A DNA stretch of 64,000 bases from Candidula unifasciata (GCA_905116865.2 CAJHNH020007701.1:376779-440778); one strand, 5' to 3'. Counted from the stretch's first letter, positions 32,576 through 43,884 are shown. The notes: generated by a model not told the origin, from the letters alone. Translations and numbers: made by a program.

Positions 32576-32587
32576 TACGTGATGAAC

Positions 32588-32875
32588 CCCTGTGTGGGTT
32601 CCGGGGCCCCATTGTGGGGAAAACAAGAATAGACCCACTGCCTCCCCAAAAGCATGTTGTAAGAGTCAACTAATTGGGGAGCTTCCTTTGAAGACGGAGT
32701 GCGTCTGCCGGAGAGGCAAGGAACCAACAGTCTGTATTCAAGAGAATGAGATCTGTAAAACTGATGCACACGCAACACTCAGGTTCTGGAGCAGGACTGC
32801 AGTTCAGTAGTAGACGAGCAACCAGAACCTTCCGCCAGAGTTTACAGCTGGTGAACGCGAAGATGAAGAAGAAGA
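32588..32875 (+). mobile_element. SINE-D, full length
   Basis: Head CTGTGTGGGTTCCGGGGCCC, AACAAGAATAGACCCACTGC, TTGTAAGAGTCAACTAATTG, GGCAAGGAACCAACAGTCTG, GATGCACACGCAACACTCAG and CGAAGATGAAGAAGAAGA (tail). This is a reference-quality copy. Confidence 0.88.
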
Positions 32876-33109
32876 TTACGTGATGAGCTCCGAGTCTCAT
32901 TCTGCCATGGTCGCTCCTCTTACTGAGCAAGCCACGAGAACGATCTTCTTTTAAGCCGCCACAGCAGAGAAATCGAACCCCTGCTGGTACTCGAGCATTA
33001 TGGAACACTAACCTCACAGCCATAGATGGGCAACTTCCCGTTGAATATATGCGTTGCATGGACAATTGGAGAGAGGGGGGGGGGGCGATTCAGGTAGGCA
33101 GGGAGATTG

Positions 33110-33412
33110 AAGGAAGAAGTGATTGCAGAGAGGATTAGAGCTGAGCTTCTGAGAAGATTGACTAATAAACAGCATCTTGTCTCGGAAGCTGAAATATTTT
33201 GGTCATGACAGTTTGGAAAATTAATTGCAGAGGGCATGGTACCAGGAAGGAGGGGCAGGGGCCGACCAAAATGAAGATGGATACAGTATATAAGTGACTC
33301 ATTGAGTATGAAAGTACACGAGGCGGGAGAGCTGGCGAGAGAATGAGTTTCTTTCAGGCAGAACGTGATGAGAGCGACGTTCTGCAAAGGACCTGCTACA
33401 TAATGATGAGCC
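33110..33412 (+). pseudogene. LINE ORF2 3' tail
   Basis: Pieces LLRRLTNKQHLVSEAEIFWS-type in shifting frames, GRRGRGRPK, KVHEAGELARE and FRQNVMRATFCKGPAT are followed by stops and ATAATGATGAG. It is closely related to 27.8-28.1 kb. Confidence 0.7.
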
Positions 33413-34139
33413 TAAACCTCCTGAGCACTTACAGTTGTGATGACTACCCTATGGAAAGCGTTCTCGGAAACCCAGTTCATTTTGATCTCCATCCACTCGG
33501 TCTCTTTACTGCACAAAAAATGGCGTTCTTCATCATACATGTTGGGAGGGAGGGCGGGGGGGGGGGGGGTGTTAAAACAACGGAGTTTTTGTCCCTGTTA
33601 GAAACAAAGAAGACAATTATTGAGCTTATTAACATGCAAAGATGAATTTCGCAACGTGGCAACAATTGCAAGACAGAGACAATGTCACAGGCAGGACAGA
33701 GTTTCCACGTCGTAATCGATCCGCTGCTCCTCCTGCCCAGGCTGCTCTAATAGCATCTTATAAGTTTATCTTGCAGCGCACACGCATGAGCCGCTTCTCG
33801 CTCGCAGTAATACCATCGTTACTTCATTAGGAGCTGTATTATTGTTGTTACATTGTGAAATGCCAGGCCAGGGAATCGACTTCAAGGTTTAAGGCTCATT
33901 AAAAACAGCCAGCAAGTCGAACTGTAATGTGGGCGAACTTCTGCTGCTGCCGATAATTAGACAGTCGTTATTTCTGCGTGCTTACCAATCCCTTTGTTTC
34001 AAAGGGGTATCAGTGTGCTGTAGCCTATGTAGCATTTCGAACCCAGTACTGGAAACGAAATTAAAATGCACTTTTAATAACTCATACTACCCTTCTGTCA
34101 TCTACCAGTGCCCCGATGTCATTTGAAGGGGCGGGGGGG

Positions 34140-34300
34140 GGGCGTAGAAACCCCCCCCCCCCCCCCCCCATCTCGCATGCAGATCATAAAAGGAGACTAT
34201 TTAAGAGTTTGCTGAAATCAGTTGTGTTGGACGAAAAGGCAGCCTAGCTGTTAATCCCAACACAACGTGAAAAGCGCCCTTTCAAGGGTGAATGAAGGAG
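34140..34300 (+). repeat. SINE-H with C/G expansion
   Basis: A G run, a short spacer and an 18-C run replace the head. The body follows: TCATAAAAGGAGACTATTTA, GTTTGCTGAAATCAGTTGTG, GGACGAAAAGGCAGCCTAGC, CCAACACAACGTG and CGCCCTTTCAAGGG. Confidence 0.65.
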
Positions 34301-34689
34301 AAGAAGGCACGATCACAATGACCTTCATCACCACCAGGTTCGTCTGTGCACTGATACTGACGTTAATATTTTATATAGTTAACATTACGCAAATTTCCCC
34401 AAAGTTAGGCCCCCCTATATACACACACGGTCACTTCTGATTTGTAGTTTCTGACCCTAGTCACAAGGTTACCGGGGTGTTTCCCCCTTTATTTATTTGA
34501 ACTACTGAAGTACACCATGAAATTTTCCCTGCACCTGTTCTCAGCAGTTCTCTTGAGTATAAGTCGCAAATTTGATCTTCGTCTATAAGTTTTAGCGCAT
34601 TCTCAACGTACGCTTACATAAAAACGTCAGGAGCAAACTTTCTGGGTCGAGTGATTTGAGGGTAAAATTAACTGAACTTCCCTCCCATA

Positions 34690-34877
34690 GAAACAAAGAA
34701 AATAGTGAAACATTCTTCCAGTTTCATTCTTCGCATAAAGACAAATAAACATTACATGTGCACTGTTTTTCTTCTTTTCCCAAGTATTCAAACCGCTTTG
34801 AGGGTAGGTGTGCCATGAATTTTTTGGGGGGCCTGACAAGGGTGCCGTGGCGATAAAAGTTTGAGAACCTTTGCTAT
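34690..34877 (+). mobile_element. 3' end of the 46.3-kb hAT family
   Basis: AGTTTCATTCTTCGCATAAA, CAAGTATTCAAACCGC, GGGTAGGTGTGCC and GACAAGGGTGCCGTGGCGAT align in order with 46960-47100. It ends GTTTGAGAACCTTTG, the family terminal repeat. No matching 5' end was found, so it is 5'-truncated. Confidence 0.75.
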
Positions 34878-35429
34878 GAGGAGAAGTTTCTTGGTCAACA
34901 TGTTCGTATTGTTAGTTATCTTCTCCTTCTTTTCCTCATAGCCCCTGCTCCGCTTCCCACTCATGACGTGAATTTTGCCTTCCATTATTTTCAGTAACCG
35001 GCCACCTTGTCTTATTAGAACTAAACCAACACAGCCTACTCTTAAATGGTTTTCTGCATTCGCCTGTATCTTTAGCTGCTTCAGTAGCAACAAGATTCTA
35101 TCGGCCAGCTACTGAGTTGAGTGCATGGCACGACACTGTGAGTTGTGGTTTCCATGGGGAATGCTTATTGTCTCTGCTCCCGGAGAATTTGTGTTGTAAA
35201 TTGTAAAGTCTGAAAATGGTGAATGGCTGGTCTGCAGTAAAACCCGAGTTAGAATAGGTTAATACTTAATCTTTTGAGCCATATTTTTTGCTGTAGACTA
35301 CCTTTACCGTATGTGTTTACCACTTTAAACGTTTAAAAAAAAGTGGTTGGTGGGGTGGGGGGGGGAAGTAAGTTTAGGGATTTAAAACTGTATGGTTAGT
35401 GCAGTTATCCTTAACTTTAAAAAAATATC

Positions 35430-35515
35430 TCCCTCCCTGTACTGAGGATCGAACCTGAGTCTCTCGCATGACGGGCAGCGTTGAAATCCCTGGACCAGTC
35501 AGTGTTTAACTTAGG
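35430..35515 (-). repeat. tRNA-like SINE head, family I
   Basis: On the minus strand box-A-like CTGGTCCAGGGATTTCAACG and box-B-like AGGTTCGATCCTCAG are about 45 bp apart. Partner of 26291-26380. Confidence 0.45.
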
Positions 35516-35959
35516 CATAATTTAGCAGAATGTCAACATTGGTATTGTAACTGCGCTAGCCGCTGAAGGAGGAAAGAGAACGTTGGTGAAAATGTTCTTA
35601 ACTAAACCCGACCATGTTAAAGACGGAACACTTGCTGTTCTAAGTGTCATGAAGTTGCTAATTAAAAACCACACGAAATGTTTGCGACTGTAGCAGGTGC
35701 CGTGTGAATATTGTTGGCAGAGTTCATAAAGTATCGTATTTCGTGGTCGCATTAATGGATTAAGTATTCAGTATATGGGAAATACCGTGCAGTGATCTCC
35801 GGGGAGGCGAGATTCGGATGATAATAACACTGCTATTGATTAGCTCTTTCATAGGTGCTGTTGACTTTTAGTTTAGTGTCTGCTCAATTTCGTTTGTTCG
35901 GTATCGTATGACAGATTCAAATTGTGTAAATTGTGATGTTGAAGAGCTAGTTTAAACTA

Positions 35960-36185
35960 ATTATGGGTGTTTCCTTCGAAGTCAGGGTGAATCTGCGTGG
36001 GAGGTCAGGACCCAACAGTCTGCACACAAGCAAGACATATATGTAAAACCGCATACATGCATACTCAAGTTCTTGAACAAGACCTAAGTCCGGAAGTTGA
36101 CGAACAACTAGAACTTTCCGCTGGAGTTTGCGGCCGACGAATGCCACAACGTAGAAGAATTCATCGCCTTGTTGTATGCTTCGTG
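35960..36185 (+). repeat. SINE-D, 5'-truncated
   Basis: It starts at TGGGTGTTTCCTTCGAAGTC and runs through GAGGTCAGGACCCAACAGTC, CATACTCAAGTTCTTGAACA and CGGAAGTTGACGAACAACTA to AATGCCACAACGTAGAAGAA. The head is absent. Confidence 0.7.
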
Positions 36186-36199
36186 TATATTCCCTGTGT

Positions 36200-36430
36200 C
36201 GGCTCTGTGGCTAAGTCGATGTGAACGCTTCGTAATGCCGGGATGCCGGGTTCGATCCCAGCTGCGGGCCAAGCGCCTTACGTTGGTTTAGACAGTGGTA
36301 TCAAAAAAGCTGACCGTCCAGAAAGCAATGGCTAACTACTGGGCGGAAATTTGCCTAGAAAAACCACACAGCAGCAAGGGGCTTTTAGTGTTAGTTGTGC
36401 AACGTCCTGTAAAGGATACGCAACTAACCT
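36200..36430 (+). mobile_element. SINE-A, full length, 14-bp TSD, between two SINE-D copies
   Basis: Box A TGGCTAAGTCGATG and box B GGTTCGATCCC are intact, and the end is CGCAACTAACC. TATATTCCCTGTGT (36186-36199) and TATATTCTCTGTGT (36431-36444) form the target duplication with one mismatch. The right duplicate is also the first bases of the SINE-D at 36431. Confidence 0.9.
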
Positions 36431-36735
36431 TATATTCTCTGTGTGGGTTCCGGGGCCCTTTTAGAGGGAAAACGAGAAAAGACCCACTGCCTACCCAAAA
36501 GCACGTCGTAAGAGTCGACTAATTGTGAGCTTTCTTCGAAGTCAGAGTGCATCTGCCTGAAAGGCAAGGAACCAACAGTCTGCGCACAAATGAGTCGGAT
36601 CTGTCAAACAGATGCACACGCAACACTCTAAAACAGGAATGCAGTCCAGAAGTGGACGAACAACCAGAACTTTCCCCTGCGGTTTACAGCCGGTGAACGT
36701 GAAGAAGAAGAAGAAGAAGAAGAAGAAGAAGAAGC
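36431..36735 (+). mobile_element. SINE-D, full length, with (GAA)n tail
   Basis: TCTGTGTGGGTTCCGGGGCC, GACCCACTGCCTACCCAAAA, GTCGTAAGAGTCGACTAATT, CATCTGCCTGAAAGGCAAGG and GTGGACGAACAACCAGAACT are followed by a tail of about 10 GAA units. Confidence 0.88.
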
Positions 36736-36884
36736 TTCGTAGATGGTATTATATGTAGACTGAGCTGTTCTACCATACCAGGCTATCTGCATGCTTTCTC
36801 TGCATCCTTCTTTCAGTGCCAATCGATACATGATAAGTAGTTTATCGATCTGTTCCAGTTAAATACGACTGATATTTTGTATTT

Positions 36885-36965
36885 TCCGTGTGGTTCCGTT
36901 GCCCCATTATGGGGGAAAGAGGCCCTCTACACCCTCGCCCTTCCCCCAACAAGCATGATTTAAGG
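36885..36965 (+). repeat. SINE-D/H head fragment
   Basis: CCGTGTGGTTCCGTTGCCCC, ATTATGGGGGAAAGAGG and CCAACAAGCATGATTTAAG resemble the shared head. The CAACAAGCATG word favours SINE-H. Confidence 0.6.
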
Positions 36966-37048
36966 GTATCTTTTAAAAACTGAGAATGCAGTCATTGAAG
37001 CCAAACACACAGTGAAATTCCATACACAAACACGGACACACGCAGAGT

Positions 37049-37278
37049 TAAGGTTAGTTGCGTATCCTTTACAGGACGTTGCAGAACCAACCCCAACAGC
37101 CCCTGGCTGCTGTGTGGTTTTTCTAGGCAAATTTACCTCCAATAGTTTGCCATTGCTGCTGGACGGTCGGCTTTCTTGATACCACTGTCGAAACCAACGC
37201 AAGGCGCATGGCCCGCAGTTGAAATCGAACCCGGCATTACGAAGCGTTCGCATCGACTTAGCCACAGAGCCGACACGT
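37049..37278 (-). mobile_element. SINE-A, full length, 7-bp TSD
   Basis: The minus strand starts GTCGGCTCTGTGGCTAAGTC. The box B region is shortened by a small deletion (CCGGGTTCGATTTCAACTGC). It ends GGATACGCAACTAACC. GCAGAGT flanks it at 37042-37048 and 37279-37285. Confidence 0.87.
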
Positions 37279-37289
37279 GCAGAGTACTT

Positions 37290-38440
37290 ATAATAATAAT
37301 AATAATAATTATAAAAATAATAAAATGTTGGGTCATCAGTTAAAAACATGAAAATATCTCAGTGCTTGATGACATAAGCTGAAACAGATAAAAATATTTC
37401 AGTGCTTGATGCCTAAAGTACAGACATTTCTAATTGCTTCGAGATTAGTTTCGGAAATTGAATTAAACAGGAAATGGTTTAGGATTAGACCGGAGAGGGG
37501 ATAGAAAGAAAGAAAGAAAATATCGATGAAAGAAGAAATAGTTCAAGATTCCTGAACATATTAAAAAATGAAATATTTCGTTTGTATAAATTAATATTGT
37601 CATTATAGACAGTGTGATCTGGGAAATGAGGTGGCCGAAAGCGCAAGGATACGACGTGGCATGGGAAGAATATTGCAGAGAAGAATAGAGGGGAACTGGT
37701 GTGTTGGCTGCTGTCAAAGGTGGCGAGATAATACTTGTGGAAATCAGATATCAGGGCATTGAGTGTAAATGATATCAATCAATAAAATGCTGCCTCCACA
37801 GTGAAGATTAACCGCAGAGCACCGTCAACTCTTTCTGTGAGGTGCTCTTTCATATTATTGTTGTTGTTTGTATTGTTTAACACTTTCCGTATGGTTGTAC
37901 ACTTCGGTATACCGCTGAATGGCTTTAACATATTCAAACCCCCAGACAGTGTAAACGTGCACCGTGTTGTCAGGTCTTCTTTAGTATCCACAGAAGTTGA
38001 TTGATTAATTGATTCCTTAGAAAACAAAAATCTCAAACTTGCTCCTCGTTTAGCTGGCTAGACGTCCTGTTATATTAGGAAGGGCTTTCTTTGTTGTCTT
38101 ATTTGTATTCCATTTCTTTGTGGTGTGCACCTACACCTGATTTCATTTGTTTCTTGATCTTCCATATCTGGTGTGATCTTTTAGGTCCTGGTGTGGTCTG
38201 ATTTCTTTTCATGTCGTAGTGTGTGTTTTTGCTGTTGGTTGCTGGTGCTTGGCTTTCCAAGTGTCTGTTGCGGTGCCAGAGCCACTGATGCGATCATTGG
38301 ATGCTGGATTTCTGCTCTATAAAGTCCCCGCTTCAAGCCTAACCATCCCCAGAAGTCCAGAAACCGACTTATATAATTGCTTCTGGGAAAAAAAAAACCC
38401 CATCATATTTCCCCGTAATATCCTACATTTACAACGTGCC
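37290..38440. other. No recognisable gene
   Basis: AT-rich unassigned sequence with a short (TAA)n patch (about 37290-37320). Confidence 0.4.
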
Positions 38441-38444
38441 ATCT

Positions 38445-38700
38445 TAGGCCTTACTAGTCCGACTCGTAATTCCAACGTACCGCGATTGAAATCCACTGCT
38501 GGCTGTGTGGATTTTTATCATGGTATTTGTGGTCGCAGGTCGACCAAACCTAACATGGGTACCAGAATGGATGTCCTGTGGAAGTAAAGACAGCCGGAGT
38601 AATGCTGACCACATTATCCACATAGTGCCGACTGGACTTTAAAAATATGGGGTGCTCTTCCCATATGCCTGATGCGACCAAGGCGTGAAAAAGGGTGCAA
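38445..38700 (+). mobile_element. SINE-C, head type 2
   Basis: The head region GACTCGTAATTCCAACGTAC, CGCGATTGAAATCCACTGC and GTGTGGATTTTTATCATGG matches the minus-strand copy at 50.4-50.6 kb, not the 5.3/9.0/54.3-kb copies. The common SINE-C body follows: AGGTCGACCAAACC, GGGTACCAGAATGGATGTCC, TGCTGACCACATTATCCAC and GGCGTGAAAAAGGG. Confidence 0.78.
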
Positions 38701-39014
38701 TAACAGAAACCACTGCACAGGAATGTATGCTTATACTATTGCCGGTTCCTCGGCAATTATACCACGGTATTTGTCTTTTGTGTAACTTGGCTGTAAAAAT
38801 CATTCTTATTCGGCAGTAAGTTCGAGAGAAATCATTATTTCACTCGGAGTCTTTCCTGGCAACAGAAATAAATTCTGCCCTTGTTCTATTTATTAAACAC
38901 GCCGCGGGGTGAGTCATACCAGTGTTAGCCAGATTTGTTCCGAAAGTATGTGACTTACTTTGTAAATATCGGTTTTAAATTTGCTGCTGCTGTTTGCTAG
39001 AAGGTTAATTGTTG

Positions 39015-39017
<3 letters not shown>

Positions 39018-39108
<91 letters not shown>

Positions 39109-39127
39109 CACACACACACACACACAC
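39018..39127. repeat. (TC)n followed by (CA)n
   Basis: About 44 TC units, GG, then about 9 CA units. This is the same compound order as at 28.78 kb. Confidence 0.95.
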
Positions 39128-39257
39128 TTGAAAATGTGTGCTAAGACACCGGGGGACACTGAGACACTGGCTTAAGCTTAAATTATTAAACAGGACGAAA
39201 TAGCAGATATGCTAGACAGGTGTCTCAATAAAGGAAACCGGACTGAATTTACTGTTG

Positions 39258-39372
39258 TTCAGCCCGGCTCGCTAACTCAGTTGGTTAAACCTGACTGCGC
39301 GGCGACCGGGTGATGTGGTCCTTGTGGTCCGGGTTCATGCCGGGGTTAAGAACTCATTTTTTTCTGGATATT
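39258..39372 (+). repeat. SINE-B with internal deletion
   Basis: CCCGGCTCGCTAACTCAGTT, GCGCGGCGACCGGGTGATG and GTCCGGGTTCATGCC jump directly to GGGGTTAAGAACTCAT. The middle ~80 bp of the element is missing. Confidence 0.75.
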
Positions 39373-39464
39373 AAATTTTTTTTTTACTGTAGCAGATGTG
39401 ATCTCTAATATTGCTAGATCTCACAGCGCATTGTGTTCATTATTGACAACGCATCGATGTGATG

Positions 39465-39660
39465 AGTTGGTAATGACCTTGGCTCTCAGGCCGATCCAGC
39501 TGAAAATGTATGCCAGGTCATGTCCTGGTAAGTCAAGTTGACTTGCATGAGTTTGACCTCACCACACTTCAAGTGCTGAGTGGACTAAAAAAATACGAGT
39601 CTAACATCATATGTCTGATGCGTCAGTGGTGTGGAAAAGGGCCTTTCCTTGTTTCACTTT
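39465..39660 (+). repeat. SINE-C body, diverged
   Basis: GACCTTGGCTCTCAGGCCGA, TGTATGCCAGGTCATGTCCT, TTTGACCTCACCACACTTCA and GTCAGTGGTGTGGAAAAGGG follow the SINE-C order. No head remains. Confidence 0.6.
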
Positions 39661-39787
39661 TACAACAAATCGGGCTTTACCGGACGGGCCAGCTTCTCTG
39701 CCAAGAGAGACTGGGACATGTGTAATGAAACTCGACATAGTGACATTGATAGGCAACTTTAAACATACTTTCAACAACAGATATAGA

Positions 39788-40042
39788 TGGTCCCCGTGCG
39801 GGTTCCATAGGGCCCCATTGTAGGGGAAAACAAGAATAGACCCACTGCCTGCCCTAAAGCATGTCGTAAGAGTCGACTAATTAGTTGCTTTCTTCGAAGT
39901 CGGAGTAAATCTGACTGAGAGGCAAGGAACCAACAGTCTGCATGCAAACGAGTCAGACCTATAAAACGGATGTACACGCAACACTCAGGTTCTGGAACAG
40001 GACTAGAGTCCAGAAGTGGACTAGAAACCAGAACCCATTTCT
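39788..40042 (+). mobile_element. SINE-D, lacking its tail
   Basis: CGTGCGGGTTCCATAGGGCC, AACAAGAATAGACCCACTGC, GTCGTAAGAGTCGACTAATT and GGCAAGGAACCAACAGTCTG run to AGAAGTGGACTAGAAACCAG. The usual GTTTACAGC...(GAA)n end is missing. Confidence 0.82.
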
Positions 40043-40071
40043 TACCAACCCTCATGATGGGTCCAGAGATT

Positions 40072-40236
40072 TGTTGTAAGACGGTTTTCAGTGATTTATA
40101 ATAATGTTGTAAGACGGTTTTCAGTGATTTATAATAATGTTGTAAGACGGTTTTCAGTGATTTATAATAATGTTGTAAGACGGTTTTCAGTGATTTATAA
40201 TAATGTTGTAAGACGGTTTTCAGTGATTTATAATAA
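40072..40236 (+). repeat. 33-bp minisatellite, 5 units
   Basis: Five apparently identical copies of a unit made of TGTTGTAAGACGGTTTTC plus AGTGATTTATAATAA. Because 33 is divisible by 3 the array is open on both strands (11-residue repeats), which should not be read as a protein. Confidence 0.97.
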
Positions 40237-40884
40237 GACTGCATCTCATTTAGTGTGCTCCGGGTTCCATAGCAATGTAGGCAGTTGGTTTTATTGGCAG
40301 GATATATATTGTGATGATAATTTAGATTTGTTGCTGATATTCCAGAGACGATGAAATAGGACAGAAAGTAGAGGATGTGCCACTGAAGCTGCATTGAATT
40401 ATCTAGGGGTAAAAAGGGAGAGGTGTTTTTTAAAATGCTAGAGTTTCGAAAGTCGTTTGGAGGGGATGTCGCTGGAGATAATAAGTTCGTGATTTTTGTG
40501 ACATTTTCTCCTGGCGAGAAGCCGCTGTTTGGAGACGAACTGAATCATATGAGATAAAACTCGGGACATAGAAATCGACATTATCACATACATAAGAAAA
40601 ACATTTGAATCGAGGCAATGACAACTTATTAAACACACGAGGAGGGAAAAAAAGGCAGCCAGCATATTTTAACCACATCAAGAAAAACACGTGATTTTTA
40701 TAGCGCATGGTAACTAGTAGGGAAGATGACTGTAAACGAGACGGAAGACAGCCAGACAGATTATGGTTCATGTACCGTCGAGGCATGGAACAAAGACATC
40801 ATTTTCAACACACGAGAAGAGGGCAGCTAGTACCGACATTGACAGTACACCTACGCCAGTCGTGAACATTTGCGGTATAGATCG

Positions 40885-41410
40885 ATGGAACGAACACAAT
40901 GATATATCTTGGCATAACTTTCGACAGATGCTTGTCATACAAGAATCACGTAGACAGTGTCATAGTTAGAGCCAGGAGGGGTCTGATGACATTGAAGACG
41001 ATGGTATACACTGACATTGAAAAACGCCTACTGGTCTCCGGCTTTATCAGGGACTTGTATAAAGTGTTATACACTACGGTCTAGACATCCTCACTGGACC
41101 TAATAATAAGTGAGACTATAAGACTTATACTCGGCCGCACAATAGACATTTCGTGCCACGCGATGATGTGTGTCCTGGGTTTGTGAAGATGGCCACCAGG
41201 CATAAAGTGGCACAAGTGAAAGCGTACATGAGGATATCAGCAGATATCAGCCACCAAATGCACAAGGCAATCAGTGATAAAAAAGGGGTTCCTCTTAGAT
41301 GTCCCAGGTAGAAAATTCAATCGAGCAGGTATGTTACCTATGCGAGATCCGTCACGGACAATAATGGACCGATACCGTTGACATGCAGGACTTGTCTAAC
41401 ACAGAGAGGG
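40885..41410 (+). pseudogene. LINE reverse transcriptase C-terminal fragment
   Basis: YLGITFDRCLSYKNHVDSVI then RARRGLMTLKTM is the thumb-region signature that follows the RT palm in jockey/CR1-like LINEs. Further pieces in other frames are RLILGRTIDISCHAM and MCVLGL. Stops and frameshifts interrupt it from about 41085 on. Confidence 0.8.
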
Positions 41411-41458
41411 GGAAAGTGTGTGTGCGTGCGTGCGTGCGTGTGTGTGTATGTTTGTGTG
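41405..41458. repeat. (GTGC)n/(GT)n microsatellite
   Basis: Short GTGTGC/GCGT/GT units at the end of the LINE fragment. Confidence 0.8.
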
Positions 41459-41491
41459 GTATACCGTAGAAGTCAGATACCTACTACCGTA

Positions 41492-41880
41492 GATGTTGGT
41501 AGTTTCTGGACCTGTCACCTTGACACAAGGTTACTGAGATATTCCGAAATGCCGTTGATATCGCGTGTTGTATGTTTCAGCACGCTAGCGCCTTTAACAC
41601 ACCAAAAACATGGACAAAATGGGTCTAAGACAACCCCCTCCCCCCCCCCCCCCCTAGAGATTCTGAAACCTATGTCACAGACATTGTTTTTCTCTGAGTA
41701 AAATGGAAATGCAAGACAACCAAGAAAGCAAACAACAGGGCGGCACATCCGTAACCTGCACTAAAGTAGACCAGCCCAACAAACTTGTGAATGAAACGTG
41801 ACCTACTTTGTCACGCCTAACTTAAACCTAACCGAAGCCGAGATTAGGGCACTGATGGATCAACTTTCACCCCCAGAAGA
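41492..41880 (+). mobile_element. LINE 5' module, copy 1
   Basis: This aligns with the minus strand of 57362-57690. Shared words are AAGGTTAC, GAAATGCCGTTGATATCGCG, AACATGGACAAAATGGGTCT, AACCTATGTCACAGACATT, ATGCAAGACAACCAAG and AACAAACTTGTGAATGAAAC. In both copies an ATG after the shared leader opens a short frame (MDK-GL and MQDN-E-KQQ types). A further coding-like piece, LTEAEIRALMDQLSPPED, occurs at about 41835-41885. I infer a LINE 5' UTR and ORF1 start. Confidence 0.55.
41640..41654. repeat. Poly(C) tract in LINE module
   Basis: A CCCTCCCC...CCCC run absent from the 57.5-kb copy, where the sequence reads CAATCCCCTAAGAGAATGC. It is an expansion specific to this copy. Confidence 0.8.
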
Positions 41881-42479
41881 CATCGGAAAACAATAAACAA
41901 AGATAGTGGCTCTTACCAGTTGATTGTGTCAAGCATGACCATGAAGTTAATTGCTGTATCCAGAGCACTCGATTGGGTAGCAGAACAAGCGGCCATACAT
42001 GTAGTAATCATGTCAGGCTACATAATAATCATGATTCGGAAAATCGCAACAAATAGTCTACGCTCCGGACCCCCCCCCCCTCCCCGGCCCCACCCACCCC
42101 ACCCCCTTTATTTATCAGAGAAAGGCTCGTTTCCTTAGTCCACTAAATAATTATTTTACGAGCAAGAGTATCTTGTTCAGTTAAATTCAAGAACCCCATT
42201 GTGTTTTATTATCCGTTATCTGCGGTCGGCGTTTTTGCGGTAACGTAATAATCTTCTGTTTAAAAACCCCACTAGTGCTAACTCATTTTGACTGCTTCTT
42301 TGCACTGTGTCTGGATCGGCTTCCTCGAGTGTCTGAAACCTGTCGGGTAATTCCCTCAGCTTCCGACTGTTGTCTTCCCTTTTGTGTCAGTGGGCGCGGA
42401 ACCTGTAACTCTATTCATAGCGCCATATTTTGGAAGCTTTGGACTAGAAATATAATGATAATACGTTAAATTGGGTAAT

Positions 42480-42715
42480 TATTTGTTGTCTTCAAAGTCT
42501 GAAGAGAGGCGAGGAACCAGTAGTCAACTTGCAAGTAAGTCACATATATAAAAGGGATGTGCACGCAAAACTCAATTGGGAAATTGGCCAGTAACCTGAG
42601 CTTTCTTCCGGAGTTTACACTGGATGAGCGAGAAGACGATGGTGATGATGATGATGATGATGATGAAGAAGAAGGAGTAGAGGAAGAAGAAGAAGAAGAA
42701 GGAGAGGAAGAAGAA
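42480..42715 (+). repeat. SINE-D, diverged, with GAT/GAA tail
   Basis: GAGGCGAGGAACCAGTAGTC, GATGTGCACGCAAAACTC and GAGCTTTCTTCCGGAGTTTA end in (GAT)n then (GAA)n with GGA interruptions (about 42640-42715). Confidence 0.65.
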
Positions 42716-42989
42716 GTCAGCATATAGCATACACATTTTTTGGGTTTAAATAAGAACTGGGAAGAAACGGCAAAAGGAGCACATGCCCCAAATGGCCTTA
42801 ACGACAAGACAGCAGCGTTGTAAACATGTCCCTTTCTGTGTGTCATGTAGACATGTGTATATCTTCAGCACTCCAGAAACGACTTACCTAATTGCTCCTA
42901 CGCTAAACATGGCATACCGAATATATTGTCTGTGAAGGAAATGCGAAAAGAATGGTATTATTGTGTGCGTTCGCCCCTAAGAAATCGGC

Positions 42990-43165
42990 GTTTTATTGTT
43001 GTTTACAGCTAGGTTGCGATTTCTGAACTTTTCATCTCCACACAACCGATTTCATCAGAATCCTAATTAATCGTCTTTTACGGCATGCTTGTTAGGCGGC
43101 GGTGGGTCAGTTCTGTTTTTACTTCTAAATGGAGCATGGGCACTCACACGGGGAGTAGGCGTGAT
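42990..43165 (-). mobile_element. SINE-H, head and body
   Basis: On the minus strand CTACTCCCCGTGTGAGTGCC (decayed head), GACCCACCGCCGCCTAACAA, GCATGCCGTAAAAGACGATT, TTCTGATGAAATCGGTTGTG and AAATCGCAACCTAGCTGTAA run on to CGATTTCTTAGGGGCGAACG. Together with the 16.9-kb copy it shows that the shared D/H head really belongs to SINE-H. Confidence 0.7.
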
Positions 43166-43884
43166 TCACAGACAAACAACCGCTTTGCGCTCACTAAATT
43201 TGTGTATGTCACGTGTAAAGCCGAATAGGAACAAAAAGCCTATCAGCCTGAGGGAGAAAACAAATTGTGTGAGGAAGAAGCTATCAAAAGTAGGATGGAA
43301 ATAGAGGCTGGGAAATTAACAAAGAGTTGGGGCCGGAGAAAATAGAACCCTATTATATGAGAAGATTAATGTACGGTAGGTTATTATGTGTCGTCATCTC
43401 CCCTCCTCCCCATGGCCAAATGGCAGGTTTTGTTTTCCTGATTGGCTCCTCCCTCCGGCAGACAACCATTATCACAACCTTATAATGAAACCATTGTCAC
43501 CAGCTTACCGTGAATGCCAAACGAAGAGTTTAAAGTGGAAACTAGTGCATACATGACCGCTGGCTCGAAATGTCAGTGCCCGATGGTCGGTAAAGACATG
43601 AGACATAGACCTGCCAATAGAAATTTGCCATGCAAGCAGAATTTCTGGCGGAAACCCGCGTGTTATAATGATTCGTCTTTTGACTTATATTGTATGCACG
43701 TCACGATGAAGTATTAATTAAAAAAAAAAAAAGTGCAGTTGAGTACGATGGCGACGACTGTTCTTTTATATGTATATAGAGACATTTTAACCTGTTTGTA
43801 GTCCATGTCATAAGACACTGGTTAACATCTTTATCCACGTCTGTTTCGCTTACTGCCAGTCATTTCTGACACAGATGTTCTTCT

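Noticed and set aside
39771..40394. 207-codon minus-strand frame with YYKSLKTVLQH repeats
   Set aside because: It is made of the 33-bp minisatellite joined to the antisense of a SINE-D copy.
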